Below, piece by piece: positions 26,699 through 35,373 of a DNA stretch of 64,000 nucleotides. The DNA lies in NCBI GenBank assembly GCA_028279245.1, contig JANQOE010000023.1, forward strand, positions 29,294 to 93,293. The letters are read 5' to 3'. Each line of letters begins with the position of its first letter. Positions within the stretch are counted from its first letter, which is position 1. Position numbers and translations under genes: made by a program. The notes beneath the pieces are model-generated. The model did not search any database. It was not told the DNA's origin and was given only the letters and a program-made list of their open reading frames with translations. This stretch comes from Alphaproteobacteria bacterium (GTDB lineage Bacteria > Pseudomonadota > Alphaproteobacteria > UBA6615).

Positions 26699-27973
26699 AT
26701 GGATTCGCAAGCTGCCGATACTAAGGTGCTTGTTCCAACACGTGGGGCCTGTATGCAATCCGCCTTGAACCCGGTTGCCGGTCGAGGGACCTCCTCACCA
26801 GAGCTGTTGCTCCAGGAATTGATCAAACGAATCGAGCGCAATCCAAGCGGCCGCAAAGCCATTCACCTCGGCCTGTCGAAGCTCCGCCCCGTTAACCGGC
26901 AGCCCCATCATGTGCGCATTGCCCACAACACCTTCGAAGACCAGGTGCGCAACCTGGAAGGACAATTGTTCCTGCCGAGCAACGGCGACATCGTGTTCGT
27001 CATTGCCACTGGCGTGGATCTGGAGGCCATCGACGAGGGCATCCTAAAGATTCGGCACCTGTTTGCCGAAGACCCGCTGATGGAACTCGACGAGAGCCCG
27101 GGGACCGGCGATTTCTGCACCTGGTACGACCTTGACGAGGAGTTCGAGAACTTCCAGAGGTTGGGCCAGGATCTCGCTGCGCAGTTGAAGCTTCGGCAGC
27201 ATCGCGGCGCCAACAAGCCCCAGAAACGGATGCGGAAGCCGCTGACTCCGGCGGCGCTCCAGGAAATGGAAAAGGCGCTGGCGCAGGCCGACTTGTCTAG
27301 CCTGACCCGGCAGCAGCCGATCTGCGCCATCAAGGCCGGGGCGGACCCGGTCATCGTGATGAAGGAGTTCTACGTCTCCATTCGTGACCTGGCGGGACAA
27401 ATCGCCGGGGATGTTGACCTGACTTCGGACCGGTGGCTGTTCCAGCGGCTGACCCAAACACTGGATCGGCGCGTGCTGTCCCAGTTCGGCCGATTGGAAA
27501 AAGGCGATACCTGGCGGTACTTCTCGCTTAACCTGAATGTCGCGACGGTGCTGGCGCCCGAGTTTCTGAAGTTCGACGGTGCCCTGCGGTCAGGCGCGCG
27601 CGGCACGATCAGCATCGAGTTGCCGCCGGCCGATGTCTTTAGCGACGCCTCCGCGTTCGTATTCGCCCGCGACTTCCTGCGGGCCCGCGGCTATCGCGTG
27701 TGCCTGGACGGGCTCACCCATTTCATCGCGCCAATGATCGACCGGGCGCGGCTGGGCGTCGACCTGCTGAAGCTGCAGTGGGATCCCGAACTGGCTGAGT
27801 CGGGCAGCGAGCTACGCAAGAAAGAATTGACGGAATTCGTCAAGCGGGCCGGTGCCGCCCGCGTCATTCTATGCCGTTGCGACGATCAACGTGCCGTCGA
27901 CTACGGTTCCGCGCTGGGGATCTTCATGTTCCAAGGGCGTCATCTGGACGGCCTGGTCGCCGATAAACCCTAA
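26699..27973 (+). CDS. protein with degenerate EAL-like domain
   Basis: 424 residues (a start at 26753 is also possible). The C-terminal half follows the EAL-fold spacing: FSLNLNVATVLAPEFLKF, ISIELPPADVFSDA where EAL would be, RARGYRVCLDGLTHF in place of the DDFG strand, and GIFMFQGRHLDG, which corresponds to the QGY/F end. The metal-binding acidic residues of active c-di-GMP phosphodiesterases are missing, so it is likely a non-catalytic sensor or binding partner. The N-terminal 170 residues, including IVFVIATGVDLEAIDEG, may be a degenerate GGDEF-like fold. Related proteins are typical of Rhodospirillales. Confidence 0.65.
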   Translation: MDSQAADTKVLVPTRGACMQSALNPVAGRGTSSPELLLQELIKRIERNPSGRKAIHLGLSKLRPVNRQPHHVRIAHNTFEDQVRNLEGQLFLPSNGDIVFVIATGVDLEAIDEGILKIRHLFAEDPLMELDESPGTGDFCTWYDLDEEFENFQRLGQDLAAQLKLRQHRGANKPQKRMRKPLTPAALQEMEKALAQADLSSLTRQQPICAIKAGADPVIVMKEFYVSIRDLAGQIAGDVDLTSDRWLFQRLTQTLDRRVLSQFGRLEKGDTWRYFSLNLNVATVLAPEFLKFDGALRSGARGTISIELPPADVFSDASAFVFARDFLRARGYRVCLDGLTHFIAPMIDRARLGVDLLKLQWDPELAESGSELRKKELTEFVKRAGAARVILCRCDDQRAVDYGSALGIFMFQGRHLDGLVADKP

Positions 27974-27977
27974 GACG

Positions 27978-28544
27978 CTATTCGCGGGGCGCGTGCTTCG
28001 CGAGGATCCGCTGCAGCGTTCGCCGGTGCATGTTCAAGCGCCGGGCCGTCTCCGAAACATTGCGGCCGCACTGTTCGAACACCCGTTGAATATGTTCCCA
28101 GCGAATGCGGTCGGCGGACATCGGCCGTTCCGGCGGCGGCGGTAGCTCTTCGCCGTCAGCAAGCAGTGCCGACACAACGGCATCCGCGTCGGCAGGTTTC
28201 GGCAGATAGTCGACGGCACCGGCTTTCACAGCGGCGACTGCCGTAGCGATGTTGCCGTAGCCGGTGAGCATGATGACGCGCACGCCGGGGCGGGCCCGGC
28301 GCAGGGCCTGCACCACGTCCAGACCGCTGCCGTCCTCCAACCGCAAATCGACCACCGCGTAGGCCGGCGGGGTCGCGGCGGCGACGGCCATGCCTTCCTC
28401 AACGCTTTCGGCGGTTGCGACAGTAAAGCCGCGACGCTCCATCGCTTTGGCAAGCTGCAGACGCAGATTGCGCTCGTCATCGACGATCAGTAGCGAGCGG
28501 TCCGAGATGGTTGCCTGTGCTGGTGCTTCGAGGGTTTGTAGCAT
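27978..28544 (-). CDS. regA: redox response regulator RegA/ActR/PrrA
   Basis: 188 residues from ATG 28544 (a GTG one codon upstream is an alternative). A receiver domain with acidic pair DDE and phosphoacceptor Asp66 (AVVDLRLEDGSG) and Lys in YLPKPAD is joined through a Pro-rich linker (ELPPPPERP) to a Fis-type helix-turn-helix (NVSETARRLNMHRRTLQRIL). This linker and HTH are diagnostic of RegA. It controls photosynthesis, respiration or nitrogen genes in response to redox state. TGATG overlap with regB. Confidence 0.93.
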   Translation of the reverse strand: MLQTLEAPAQATISDRSLLIVDDERNLRLQLAKAMERRGFTVATAESVEEGMAVAAATPPAYAVVDLRLEDGSGLDVVQALRRARPGVRVIMLTGYGNIATAVAAVKAGAVDYLPKPADADAVVSALLADGEELPPPPERPMSADRIRWEHIQRVFEQCGRNVSETARRLNMHRRTLQRILAKHAPRE

Positions 28545-29896
28545 CACTCAACGGCCTCCGATGGGTCCTTGGCCTGTACCTCTAACATGGAACGATTCCA
28601 AGTCACGTCAACTTGGGCACCGCGGATGCGCCGATTGGTGAAGCGGATGCGGCCCCCCGTCTGCCCCAACAGAGTCTGGGCGATAAAGACGCCTAACCCC
28701 ATATGTTCGCCGCCGCGGCGGCTCGATACGTAGGGCTCGCCGAGGCGGTCCAGCATCGCCGGGGCAAACCCCGGCCCGTCGTCCTGCACGATGATTTCGA
28801 TGGTTGATTCCGTCCACCGGCACTCGATCATCACCTGGGTCCGCGCAAATTGGACAGCGTTCTGGATGATGTTGCCCAGCCCATGCACGAGTTCCGGGCT
28901 GCGGCGGACACGGGGCTCCAGGCTGCCGTCGATGCTGGTTGCGGTAATCTCGATCCGGGCCAGGCCGCCCTGATGCTGGGTGACCGCCGCGCTGACCAAG
29001 ACCGACACCGGTAGCTCAGAATAGGGCGACTGGTCGTCGGCCTCCGAGCGTTGTCCCAGTTCGGCCAAGATGTTGCGGCAGCGATCCGCCTCCGCTTGGA
29101 GAATCTGCACATCCTCTGCAAAGGGGCTGTCGGGCGGGACCTCGCGGGTCAGTTCCTTAACCGTAACGGCGATGGTCGCCAATGGGCTGCCGAGTTCATG
29201 AGCAGCCGCGGCGGCCAACGCGCCGAGGGAGGAGACCCGTTGCTCCTTCGCCAGGGCCAGTTGGGATGCATTCAGCGCATCCCCCATGCGGCGCCGTTCC
29301 GCCGACACGCTGCCAGCATAGGCGGCCACGAAAACAATGCCGAGAACCACGGCTATCCAGGTGCCAAAGATGAGAATGCGGCTGATCTCGCCGGGGGTGA
29401 CCCCCGGCGGCAACGGCAGATGCCAGATCGCCAGCACGGTGGCGCAGGCCACGGACAAGCCGCCGAGGGCGGCGGTGTTGCGGCGGGGTAGCAAAGTGGC
29501 GGAGACGGTCACCGGCGCCAACAGCAGCAAGGCAAAGGGGTTGCTGAGGCCGCCGGTGAGGTAAAGCAGCACCGTGAGTTGAACAGCGTCGAACGCCAGA
29601 TAGCCGGTGATTTCCGAATTGGTCGGGCGGAGGCGAGTGGGACGCAACAGGCCTGCCCAAGTGTTGAGCAGAACCGCGGCGGCGACCGCCGAGAAGGCTG
29701 GGACCAACGGGATATGGAGGCCGAAACCGTAGTGGACGACCACCAGGGTCGCGGCTTGACCGGCAATCGCCACCCAACGGATCGCGGTCAGCGTGCGCAG
29801 GCTGACTCCGCCGGATGCCACCGGCGCTTCGCCGGCACGCGCTGGTTCGACTGGTCGTGAGGCCATGTCCGATGCTGGATCCGTGCGCGGCGGCAC
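28544..29896 (-). CDS. regB: redox sensor histidine kinase RegB/ActS/PrrB
   Basis: 450 residues from a GTG at 29896; ATG 29866 is an alternative start. Six membrane helices span about 38-195 and include the quinone-binding motif GGLSNPF (115-121). The H-box is AAAAHELGSPLATIAV with His233, and the redox-active cysteine is conserved at Cys273 (EADRCRNIL). The ATPase domain follows (GNIIQNAVQFA, DDGPGFAP). It senses the ubiquinone pool and oxygen, and phosphorylates RegA. It begins 8 bases after the cobT stop, so all three genes may form one transcript. Confidence 0.94.
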   Translation of the reverse strand: MPPRTDPASDMASRPVEPARAGEAPVASGGVSLRTLTAIRWVAIAGQAATLVVVHYGFGLHIPLVPAFSAVAAAVLLNTWAGLLRPTRLRPTNSEITGYLAFDAVQLTVLLYLTGGLSNPFALLLLAPVTVSATLLPRRNTAALGGLSVACATVLAIWHLPLPPGVTPGEISRILIFGTWIAVVLGIVFVAAYAGSVSAERRRMGDALNASQLALAKEQRVSSLGALAAAAAHELGSPLATIAVTVKELTREVPPDSPFAEDVQILQAEADRCRNILAELGQRSEADDQSPYSELPVSVLVSAAVTQHQGGLARIEITATSIDGSLEPRVRRSPELVHGLGNIIQNAVQFARTQVMIECRWTESTIEIIVQDDGPGFAPAMLDRLGEPYVSSRRGGEHMGLGVFIAQTLLGQTGGRIRFTNRRIRGAQVDVTWNRSMLEVQAKDPSEAVE

Positions 29897-29904
29897 TCAA
29901 GCCG

Positions 29905-30945
29905 TTACGCGGCGGGCGAGGCGGTGGCGACGCCGGCTTCGCCGAAACTAGCCATGCCGGTGTGACAAGCGACCGCCGCGCGGACCAAGCCGATCGCCAG
30001 CGCGGCGCCGCTGGCCTCCCCCAGCCGCATGCCGAGATCGAACAACGGTTCCTTGCCAAGAAGTTCGGCTAGCCAGCCGTGGGCGGGTTCCGCCGACCGA
30101 TGGGACACCAGGCAGTGGTCGAGACTTGCGGATTCCGCCGCATGAAGGGCCGCCGCCGCCGCGCCACAGACATAGCCATCCAGCAACACTGGAATCCTCA
30201 GCAACCGGGCGCCGATAATCGCGCCGGCCATCGCGGCAATCTCGTGCCCGCCGAGGCAGCGCAGGGTTTGCAGCGGCTCGTCGGTCGTTACGGCGCGGTG
30301 CAGTTCGACGGCGCGGCCGACCACCGCCGCCTTGTTCGCTAGGGCCGCACCGGTGACCCCGGTTCCGGGGCCCGTCCAATCCGCTGGGCCGCCACCGTAC
30401 AGGGTGTGACAGATTGCCGCCGCCGCAGTTGTGTTGGCGATCCCCATCTCACCGACCGCGACCAAATCGAGGCCCGGTTCAACCGACGCCATGCCGTAGG
30501 CGAATGCGTTGAGGCATTCCTGTTCGGTAAGTGCCGGCCCGGTGGTGAAATCCACCGTCGGGTGATCGAGGGCCAGTTCGAGAACCCGCAGTTCGGCATC
30601 GACGATGCCGGCGAGTTGGTTCACGGCAGCGCCGCCGGCCTGGAAGTTTTGGACCATCTGGGCGGTGACGTCGGCGGGAAATGCCGAAACCCCGCGCGCG
30701 GCGACCCCGTGGTTGCCGGCAAAAACGCAGATGCGGGGACGGTCGACGGACGGCGGATGACGGCCCTGCCACATGGCCATCCACGCGGCGATCTCCTCAA
30801 GCCGGCCAAGCGCGCCGGGCGGCTTCGTGAGCACGGCTTCGCGCTGCCGCGCGGCTTCCGCCGCACCCGCGTCGGGCCCCGGTAGTTCGGCCAGCAAGGT
30901 CCGCAATTCGGCAAAGCTGTTGATTGGCGAGTCCATCCATCCCAC
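29905..30945 (-). CDS. cobT: nicotinate-nucleotide--dimethylbenzimidazole phosphoribosyltransferase
   Basis: 346 residues; makes alpha-ribazole phosphate for the lower ligand of cobalamin. Motifs: TKPPGALGRLEEIAAW (residues about 40-55), VFAGNHGVAARGVSAFP, VGEMGIANTTAAAAI, and the late VLLDGYVCGAAAAALHA. A near-C-terminal Glu in HRSAEPAHGW belongs to the catalytic region. The gene is divergent from cobS with 37 bases between starts. In Pseudomonas nomenclature this is CobU; it is not the CobT chelatase subunit. Confidence 0.95.
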   Translation of the reverse strand: MGWMDSPINSFAELRTLLAELPGPDAGAAEAARQREAVLTKPPGALGRLEEIAAWMAMWQGRHPPSVDRPRICVFAGNHGVAARGVSAFPADVTAQMVQNFQAGGAAVNQLAGIVDAELRVLELALDHPTVDFTTGPALTEQECLNAFAYGMASVEPGLDLVAVGEMGIANTTAAAAICHTLYGGGPADWTGPGTGVTGAALANKAAVVGRAVELHRAVTTDEPLQTLRCLGGHEIAAMAGAIIGARLLRIPVLLDGYVCGAAAAALHAAESASLDHCLVSHRSAEPAHGWLAELLGKEPLFDLGMRLGEASGAALAIGLVRAAVACHTGMASFGEAGVATASPAA

Positions 30946-30982
30946 CCGGTCGCAATGCGCCTGCTATATAGGGAGTGCCGAA

Positions 30983-31774
30983 ATGCCACAACAGAACCAG
31001 TCTCAATCCACGCCGGGTCAAAGTTCGCGCTTGGCCGTGAGCTTTCTTACGCGCGTGCCGGTCAATGCGGCCGGTGGTGATTTGCAGTCGGCGTTCTGGG
31101 CTTTTCCGTTGGTTGGCGCCGCGATCGGACTGATCGGCGGCGGCGTCTATGCGTTGGCGGTGCTGGCCGGATTGCCGTTGATGGCCGCGGTCATCCTGGC
31201 CTTCATGGCCATGGCCTGGCTGACCGGGGCGCTGCACGAAGACGGACTCGCCGATACGGCTGACGGTTTCGGCGGCGGGCGGGACCGTGAAGCTAAACTG
31301 GCCATCATGCGTGACAGCCGGATCGGCAGCTATGGCGTGTTGACGCTGATCCTGGTGATGGGGCTGAAGATCACGCTGGTCACCCATATCGGCGCGCGGA
31401 CCGGCGAGATCATCACGGTGGTCGCTGCATTGACCGCCGCTGCGGCGACCAGCCGTGGGGCGATGCTGTTCGTGCCGGTGTTGCTTGGTCCGGCGCGCGC
31501 GGACGGGTTGGGCCGTTCGGTTGCGGAGACTCTGCCCCTGCGACTGGTGGCGCCGGCCGTGCTGGCGGTCGCGGTGACGGGTATCGCCGGCTGGCACATC
31601 GGTTGGGTGCCGGCCACCGGGTCGATCATCGGGGCCAGCTTGGCTATTGTCGCGGTCGCCTGGTTGGCGGCACGGCAGATCGGCGGGTATACCGGCGATA
31701 CCTTGGGTGCCGCCCAGCAAATCAGCGAAACCGCGAGCCTCGTCGCGCTGGCCGCGATGATCGGAGGGAGTTGA
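30983..31774 (+). CDS. cobS: adenosylcobinamide-GDP ribazoletransferase (cobalamin synthase)
   Basis: 263 residues from ATG 30983. A polytopic membrane enzyme that joins adenosylcobinamide-GDP with alpha-ribazole. The defining motifs are FLTRVPV near the N terminus, FPLVGAAIGLIGG, and LTGALHEDGLADTADGFGGG with its Mg2+-binding acidic residues, followed by DSRIGSYGVL. Five to seven helices follow. It runs into cobC with a 3-base gap. Called CobV in Pseudomonas. Confidence 0.95.
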   Translation: MPQQNQSQSTPGQSSRLAVSFLTRVPVNAAGGDLQSAFWAFPLVGAAIGLIGGGVYALAVLAGLPLMAAVILAFMAMAWLTGALHEDGLADTADGFGGGRDREAKLAIMRDSRIGSYGVLTLILVMGLKITLVTHIGARTGEIITVVAALTAAAATSRGAMLFVPVLLGPARADGLGRSVAETLPLRLVAPAVLAVAVTGIAGWHIGWVPATGSIIGASLAIVAVAWLAARQIGGYTGDTLGAAQQISETASLVALAAMIGGS

Positions 31775-31777
31775 CCC

Positions 31778-32404
31778 GTGACCGAAGTGACCCGCTGGTG
31801 GTGGATCCGCCACGCCCCCGTGACCTCGACCAACGGCCGCATCTACGGCCAGGGCGACCCGCCGGCCGACGCCGACAACCCGACCACCGCCGGCGCCTTG
31901 GCGCGCGCCCTGCCGGCAGATGCGGTGTTGGTCACCAGCCAACTGCAACGGACGCACCAAACCGCCAACGCAATCCGCGAGGGTGGTCTGGTCATGCCGG
32001 AACCGGTGGTCGAGCACGACCTGGCGGAACAGCATTTGGGCGACTGGCAGGGGAGAATGCGAGAGGAAGTGATCGCCGAGTTGGGTGACCATAACTTCTG
32101 GGTCGCCCCGGCGCGCCAGACACCGCCGAATGGCGAGAGCTTTGCGACGATGACTGAGCGGGTGTCGGCGGTGATCGACCGGCTGACCCAAACCTTCCTG
32201 GGCCGGGACATCATTGCGGTCACCCACGGCGGGACCATCCGCGCCGCGTTGCGTCACGCTTTGGACTTGGACCCGGAGGCGGCCCTGGCGTTCCGGATCG
32301 ACAACTGGTCGATCACGCGGGTGGACCATTACGGGCCGACGGACTCGCATCCCGACGGCTCATGGGCGGTGAGCGGGGTGAACATTCACGCGCCGGGTTA
32401 TTGA
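31778..32404 (+). CDS. cobC: histidine phosphatase family protein, probable alpha-ribazole phosphatase
   Basis: 208 residues with a GTG start and a GGAGGGAG ribosome site. The phosphoglycerate-mutase-type motif WWWIRHAPVT (phospho-His11) is at the N terminus, with the second His in AVTHGGTIRAAL. CobC removes phosphate from alpha-ribazole phosphate or from adenosylcobalamin phosphate. Placement 3 bases after cobS supports this over a generic phosphatase. The cobalamin riboswitch follows directly. Confidence 0.82.
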   Translation: MTEVTRWWWIRHAPVTSTNGRIYGQGDPPADADNPTTAGALARALPADAVLVTSQLQRTHQTANAIREGGLVMPEPVVEHDLAEQHLGDWQGRMREEVIAELGDHNFWVAPARQTPPNGESFATMTERVSAVIDRLTQTFLGRDIIAVTHGGTIRAALRHALDLDPEAALAFRIDNWSITRVDHYGPTDSHPDGSWAVSGVNIHAPGY

Positions 32405-32410
32405 ACCGAC

Positions 32411-32583
32411 GCCTTGGCGTGTTAGGTTCGCCCCCGTCGAATCAGGGAAGTCCGGTACGGTAACACCAAAGCCGGCGCTGCCCCCGCAACTGTAAGCGGC
32501 GAGACCCGGATCGAAATGCCACTGGTCAACCAGGACCGGGAAGGCGATCCGCGGTCGATGAACGCGAGCCAGGAGACCTATTC
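32411..32583 (+). ncRNA. cobalamin (B12) riboswitch
   Basis: The conserved core is unmistakable: GCTGCCCCCGCAACTGTAAGC (32476-32496, shown for orientation by its central CCCCGCAACTGTAA), an ATGCCACTGG at 32516-32525, GGGAAGGCG at 32538-32546 and the B12 box AGCCAGGAGACC at 32567-32578. Downstream, AGGTT (32589-32593) can pair with AACCT (32603-32607), a hairpin lying just before the GGAGG site of cobU; the same AGGTT can also pair with the GACCT at the end of the B12 box. This suggests control of cobU translation start by adenosylcobalamin. Confidence 0.95.
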
Positions 32584-32622
32584 GGCGCAGGTTTGAGTCG
32601 ACAACCTCGGGCGGAGGCGGCG

Positions 32623-33183
32623 TTGGCAGATACGGTCACGAACGCGGCGCTGCCGCTTGTTACCCTGATTCTGGGCGGTGCCAGATCGGGCAAAAGTCGG
32701 TATGGCGAAGGCCTGATCGAGCAGCGACTCGGCACGCTCTACCGAGCGGCGACTTACATCGCCACGGCGGACGCACGCGACGCGGAGATGTCGGCGCGCA
32801 TTGCCCGACACCGGGCGCGGCGCGGCCCGGCCTGGCACACGGTCGAGGAGCCGACCGAGCTGGCAGAAGCGTTGGGGCTGTACACCGATCCAGAAAAACC
32901 GGTTCTGGTCGACTGTCTGACTCTCTGGCTGAGCAACATGCTGCTGGACGACCGCGATATCGAGCGTGAGTCGACGACGCTGCTGGACGCATTACGAGAT
33001 GCGAAGGGGCCGGCACTGCTGATCGCCAATGAGGTCGGCTATGGCGTGGTGCCGGACAATGCGCTGGCGCGACGGTTTCGCGATGCAGCGGGGCTGTTGA
33101 ACCAGGCTGTCGCGGAAGTAGCGGACAGTGTCGTATTGGTCACCGCCGGCTTGCCTGTGGTGTTGAAGGGAGAACGCAGTTGA
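32623..33183 (+). CDS. cobU: bifunctional adenosylcobinamide kinase / adenosylcobinamide-phosphate guanylyltransferase
   Basis: 186 residues from the TTG at 32623, chosen because GGAGG lies five bases upstream; a TTG at 32593 would lie inside the riboswitch expression hairpin. N-terminal Walker A is LILGGARSGKSRYGE. AEMSARIARHRARRG contains the GTP-binding and His region of CobU, and LVDCLTLWLSNML is the Walker B-like strand. It phosphorylates and guanylylates adenosylcobinamide during nucleotide-loop assembly. Called CobP in Pseudomonas. First gene under the riboswitch; overlaps cobW by 4 bases. Confidence 0.93.
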   Translation: MADTVTNAALPLVTLILGGARSGKSRYGEGLIEQRLGTLYRAATYIATADARDAEMSARIARHRARRGPAWHTVEEPTELAEALGLYTDPEKPVLVDCLTLWLSNMLLDDRDIERESTTLLDALRDAKGPALLIANEVGYGVVPDNALARRFRDAAGLLNQAVAEVADSVVLVTAGLPVVLKGERS

Positions 33184-34202
33184 ACCGGATTCCAGCAACG
33201 ATCGTGACGGGGTTTCTCGGCGCGGGCAAAACCAGCTTGATCCAACATCTGATTGCCAACGCCGATGGCCGGCGTATCGCGCTGATTATCAACGAGTTCG
33301 GCGATGTCGGTGTGGACCGGGAGTTGCTGCTGGGATGCGGTGATGAGAGTTGCGGTGCGGACGACATCGTCGAACTGGCCAATGGTTGCATCTGCTGCAC
33401 GGTGGCCGACGATTTTCTGCCGACCATGCAAGCGTTGCTGGGGCGTGACGACGTGCCAGAACACATCGTTATCGAAACATCAGGATTGGCCCTGCCGAAG
33501 CCGCTGGTGAAAGCATTTGCCTGGCCGGAAGTGCGCAGCCGAGTGACGGTCGACGGCGTGGTCGCGGTGATCGACGGACCGGCGGTTGCCGCGGGTTTGT
33601 TCGCCAGCGACCCGGCGGCGGTGCAAGCGGCCCGGTTGGCGGACCCGTCACTGGATCACGACGATCCGCTGGAAGAACTGTTCGAAGACCAGGTGCAGTG
33701 CGCCGACCTGATCGTGCTGAACAAGATCGACCTGCTGAACGGCGATGCCGGCGCCGTCGAAGCAGAGATCAAGACACGCGGCCGGCCGAACGTGCCGATT
33801 TTGGAGACATCGCACGGGCGTATCGAGCCGCGGGTACTGACGGGCATCGGCGCGGCGGCGGAGTCGGATCTCGATACACGCCCGAGCCACCATGACAGCG
33901 CGGACGATCACGACCATGACGATTTTGAAACGATGCGCGTGCCGCTGGGCGCCGTTACAGACGCCGACGCGCTGCAATCGCGGCTGACGTCACTGGCGGC
34001 GACCTATGGCTGGCTCCGGGTGAAGGGATTCGTTGCGGTCGACGGCCGGCCGTTGCGGCACGTGGTGCAAGGCGTGGGGGCGCGCATTAACGGCTACTAC
34101 GACCGCCCCTGGGGACCCGACGAACAGCGCCGGTCGGAGTTGGTGGTCATCGGGCGCCAAGGATTGGACCGTGCCGGAATCCTGCGCGACCTGCGCGGTT
34201 AG
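33180..34202 (+). CDS. cobW: CobW GTPase, metal chaperone for cobalamin synthesis
   Basis: 340 residues with a TTG start overlapping the cobU stop (TTGA) and a GGGAG site inside cobU. G3E GTPase motifs: Walker A GFLGAGKTSL, the metal-binding Cys motif NGCICCTV (C-x-C-C), ETSGLALP and LNKIDLL (NKxD). A His/Asp-rich loop, PSHHDSADDHDHDD, precedes the C-terminal CobW_C domain (FVAVDGRPLRHVVQGVG). CobW is thought to deliver cobalt to the CobNST chelatase. Converges with a small membrane gene, stop codons overlapping in TTAG. Confidence 0.95.
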   Translation: MNRIPATIVTGFLGAGKTSLIQHLIANADGRRIALIINEFGDVGVDRELLLGCGDESCGADDIVELANGCICCTVADDFLPTMQALLGRDDVPEHIVIETSGLALPKPLVKAFAWPEVRSRVTVDGVVAVIDGPAVAAGLFASDPAAVQAARLADPSLDHDDPLEELFEDQVQCADLIVLNKIDLLNGDAGAVEAEIKTRGRPNVPILETSHGRIEPRVLTGIGAAAESDLDTRPSHHDSADDHDHDDFETMRVPLGAVTDADALQSRLTSLAATYGWLRVKGFVAVDGRPLRHVVQGVGARINGYYDRPWGPDEQRRSELVVIGRQGLDRAGILRDLRG

Positions 34203-34402
34203 AACAGGCAGAGAATGGCGTAACAGCTATCGAAATAGCGCGCGAAAACGACAAACAGGATCAGGTCGAGCAGGAAGCCGACCGCGGTGATCGGGAGTGC
34301 GACATAGAGCAGAAAGTACAGCAGTGCCCACAAGGTGAAGCGCGGTGCGGGAATGCGCTGTCCGAGGATTTCCTTGGGCCGGCCGAGTCGCATGGCCCGC
34401 AC
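34199..34402 (-). CDS. small membrane protein, unknown function
   Basis: 67 residues (64 if the second ATG at 34393 is used). Basic N terminus (RLGRPKEILGQR), then one long or two short hydrophobic segments, TLWALLYFLLYVALPITAV and GFLLDLILFVVFARYF, and an end with two Cys (SCYAILCLF). No family recognised. Against the strand of the surrounding cob genes. The stop overlaps that of cobW, supporting a real gene pair rather than a chance frame. Confidence 0.5.
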   Translation of the reverse strand: MRAMRLGRPKEILGQRIPAPRFTLWALLYFLLYVALPITAVGFLLDLILFVVFARYFDSCYAILCLF

Positions 34403-34422
34403 AAGCTAACGTCAGCCTATCC

Positions 34423-35373
34423 GTGACGCCAGCCAACACCACTCGCCTGCAATGGAACGCGTGCGACAAGGCGACATGGCGCGGGTATTTCGAGCAGATG
34501 TCATGGTCGTCCCTGGAACAGTCCTGGGCCTATGGCGATGCCGTCGCCGCGACCTCCGATGCGGCGGTGCAACGCGGTTGCCTGGTGGACGCGGACGGAC
34601 ATGTCGAAGCGATCGTGCAGGCGGCGGAGAAACGGATCGGCCGGTTGATTTCCTTCGTGCGCATCGTCCGCGGCCCGTTGCACCTTCAAGGTGCCGAGGG
34701 TTCGTTTTCGGCGCCGGCTCTCGGGATGATCCGCGCGGCCTTCCGGCGGCGGCAGCGGCGGTTCCTGTTCTGGCTGCCCGAGTTGCCGGGCGGCAGCACG
34801 GACAATTTGCTGATGCGCGGGGCCGGTACGCATCGCGTTGTGACTGGCTACAGCACGGTGAGGCTCGATCTGCGCCGCGATCTGGATGAAGTGCGCGCCG
34901 GCTTGCACAGCAAATGGCGGAACAGTTTGCATGCCGGCGAGCGGAGCGGGTTGCGGGTGAAACTGTCGCGCGGCGGAACGGCCCTGACGCAACTGCTCAC
35001 CGCCTATGACGGTCTGCAACGGAAGAACCGGTTCGCGGGCCCGCCGTCCCAACTGTTGCACGCCTTCGCCAACGCGGCGGGCGCGAAAGACGTCGCTGTC
35101 GTCAGCGTCCGGCAAGGCAGCGACACTGTCGCCGCGGCATTGTTCCTGCGGCATGGGCGGACCGCGACCTACACCGCGGCCTGGGCCTCCGACGAGGGTC
35201 GTGCGGCGAACGGACCGCGGTTGGTGTTATGGCGCGGTATTGAAGCGCTGCATGCGCAGGGCGTGGAGTGGCTTGACCTGGGCGGGGTGAACACGACCCG
35301 CACACCGGGGCTGGCACGCTTTAAGCTCGGGCTCGGCGGCGAAGTGATCACGTTGGCCGGCACCTACTTCTGA
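34423..35373 (+). CDS. FemAB/GNAT-type acyltransferase-like protein
   Basis: 316 residues from a GTG at 34423 (no ATG in frame near the expected start). The layout is that of the FemAB-like double-GNAT fold: an N-terminal QSWAYGDAVAA segment, a central LDLRRDLDEVRAGLHSKWRNSLHAGERSG block that in FemAB proteins binds the aminoacyl or acyl donor side, and a C-terminal GGVNTTRTPGLARFKLGLGG end. Related proteins transfer aminoacyl or acyl groups to cell-wall or exopolysaccharide acceptors. It overlaps cobN by one base (TGATG), yet has no known cobalamin role. Confidence 0.72.
   Translation: MTPANTTRLQWNACDKATWRGYFEQMSWSSLEQSWAYGDAVAATSDAAVQRGCLVDADGHVEAIVQAAEKRIGRLISFVRIVRGPLHLQGAEGSFSAPALGMIRAAFRRRQRRFLFWLPELPGGSTDNLLMRGAGTHRVVTGYSTVRLDLRRDLDEVRAGLHSKWRNSLHAGERSGLRVKLSRGGTALTQLLTAYDGLQRKNRFAGPPSQLLHAFANAAGAKDVAVVSVRQGSDTVAAALFLRHGRTATYTAAWASDEGRAANGPRLVLWRGIEALHAQGVEWLDLGGVNTTRTPGLARFKLGLGGEVITLAGTYF

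Noticed and set aside
30797..32350. Minus-strand open frame of 517 codons opposite cobS and cobC
   Set aside because: Shadow of two well-supported plus-strand cobalamin genes.
32593..32622. Upstream TTG as cobU start
   Set aside because: It lies in the riboswitch expression hairpin and has no ribosome site; TTG 32623 has GGAGG at proper spacing.
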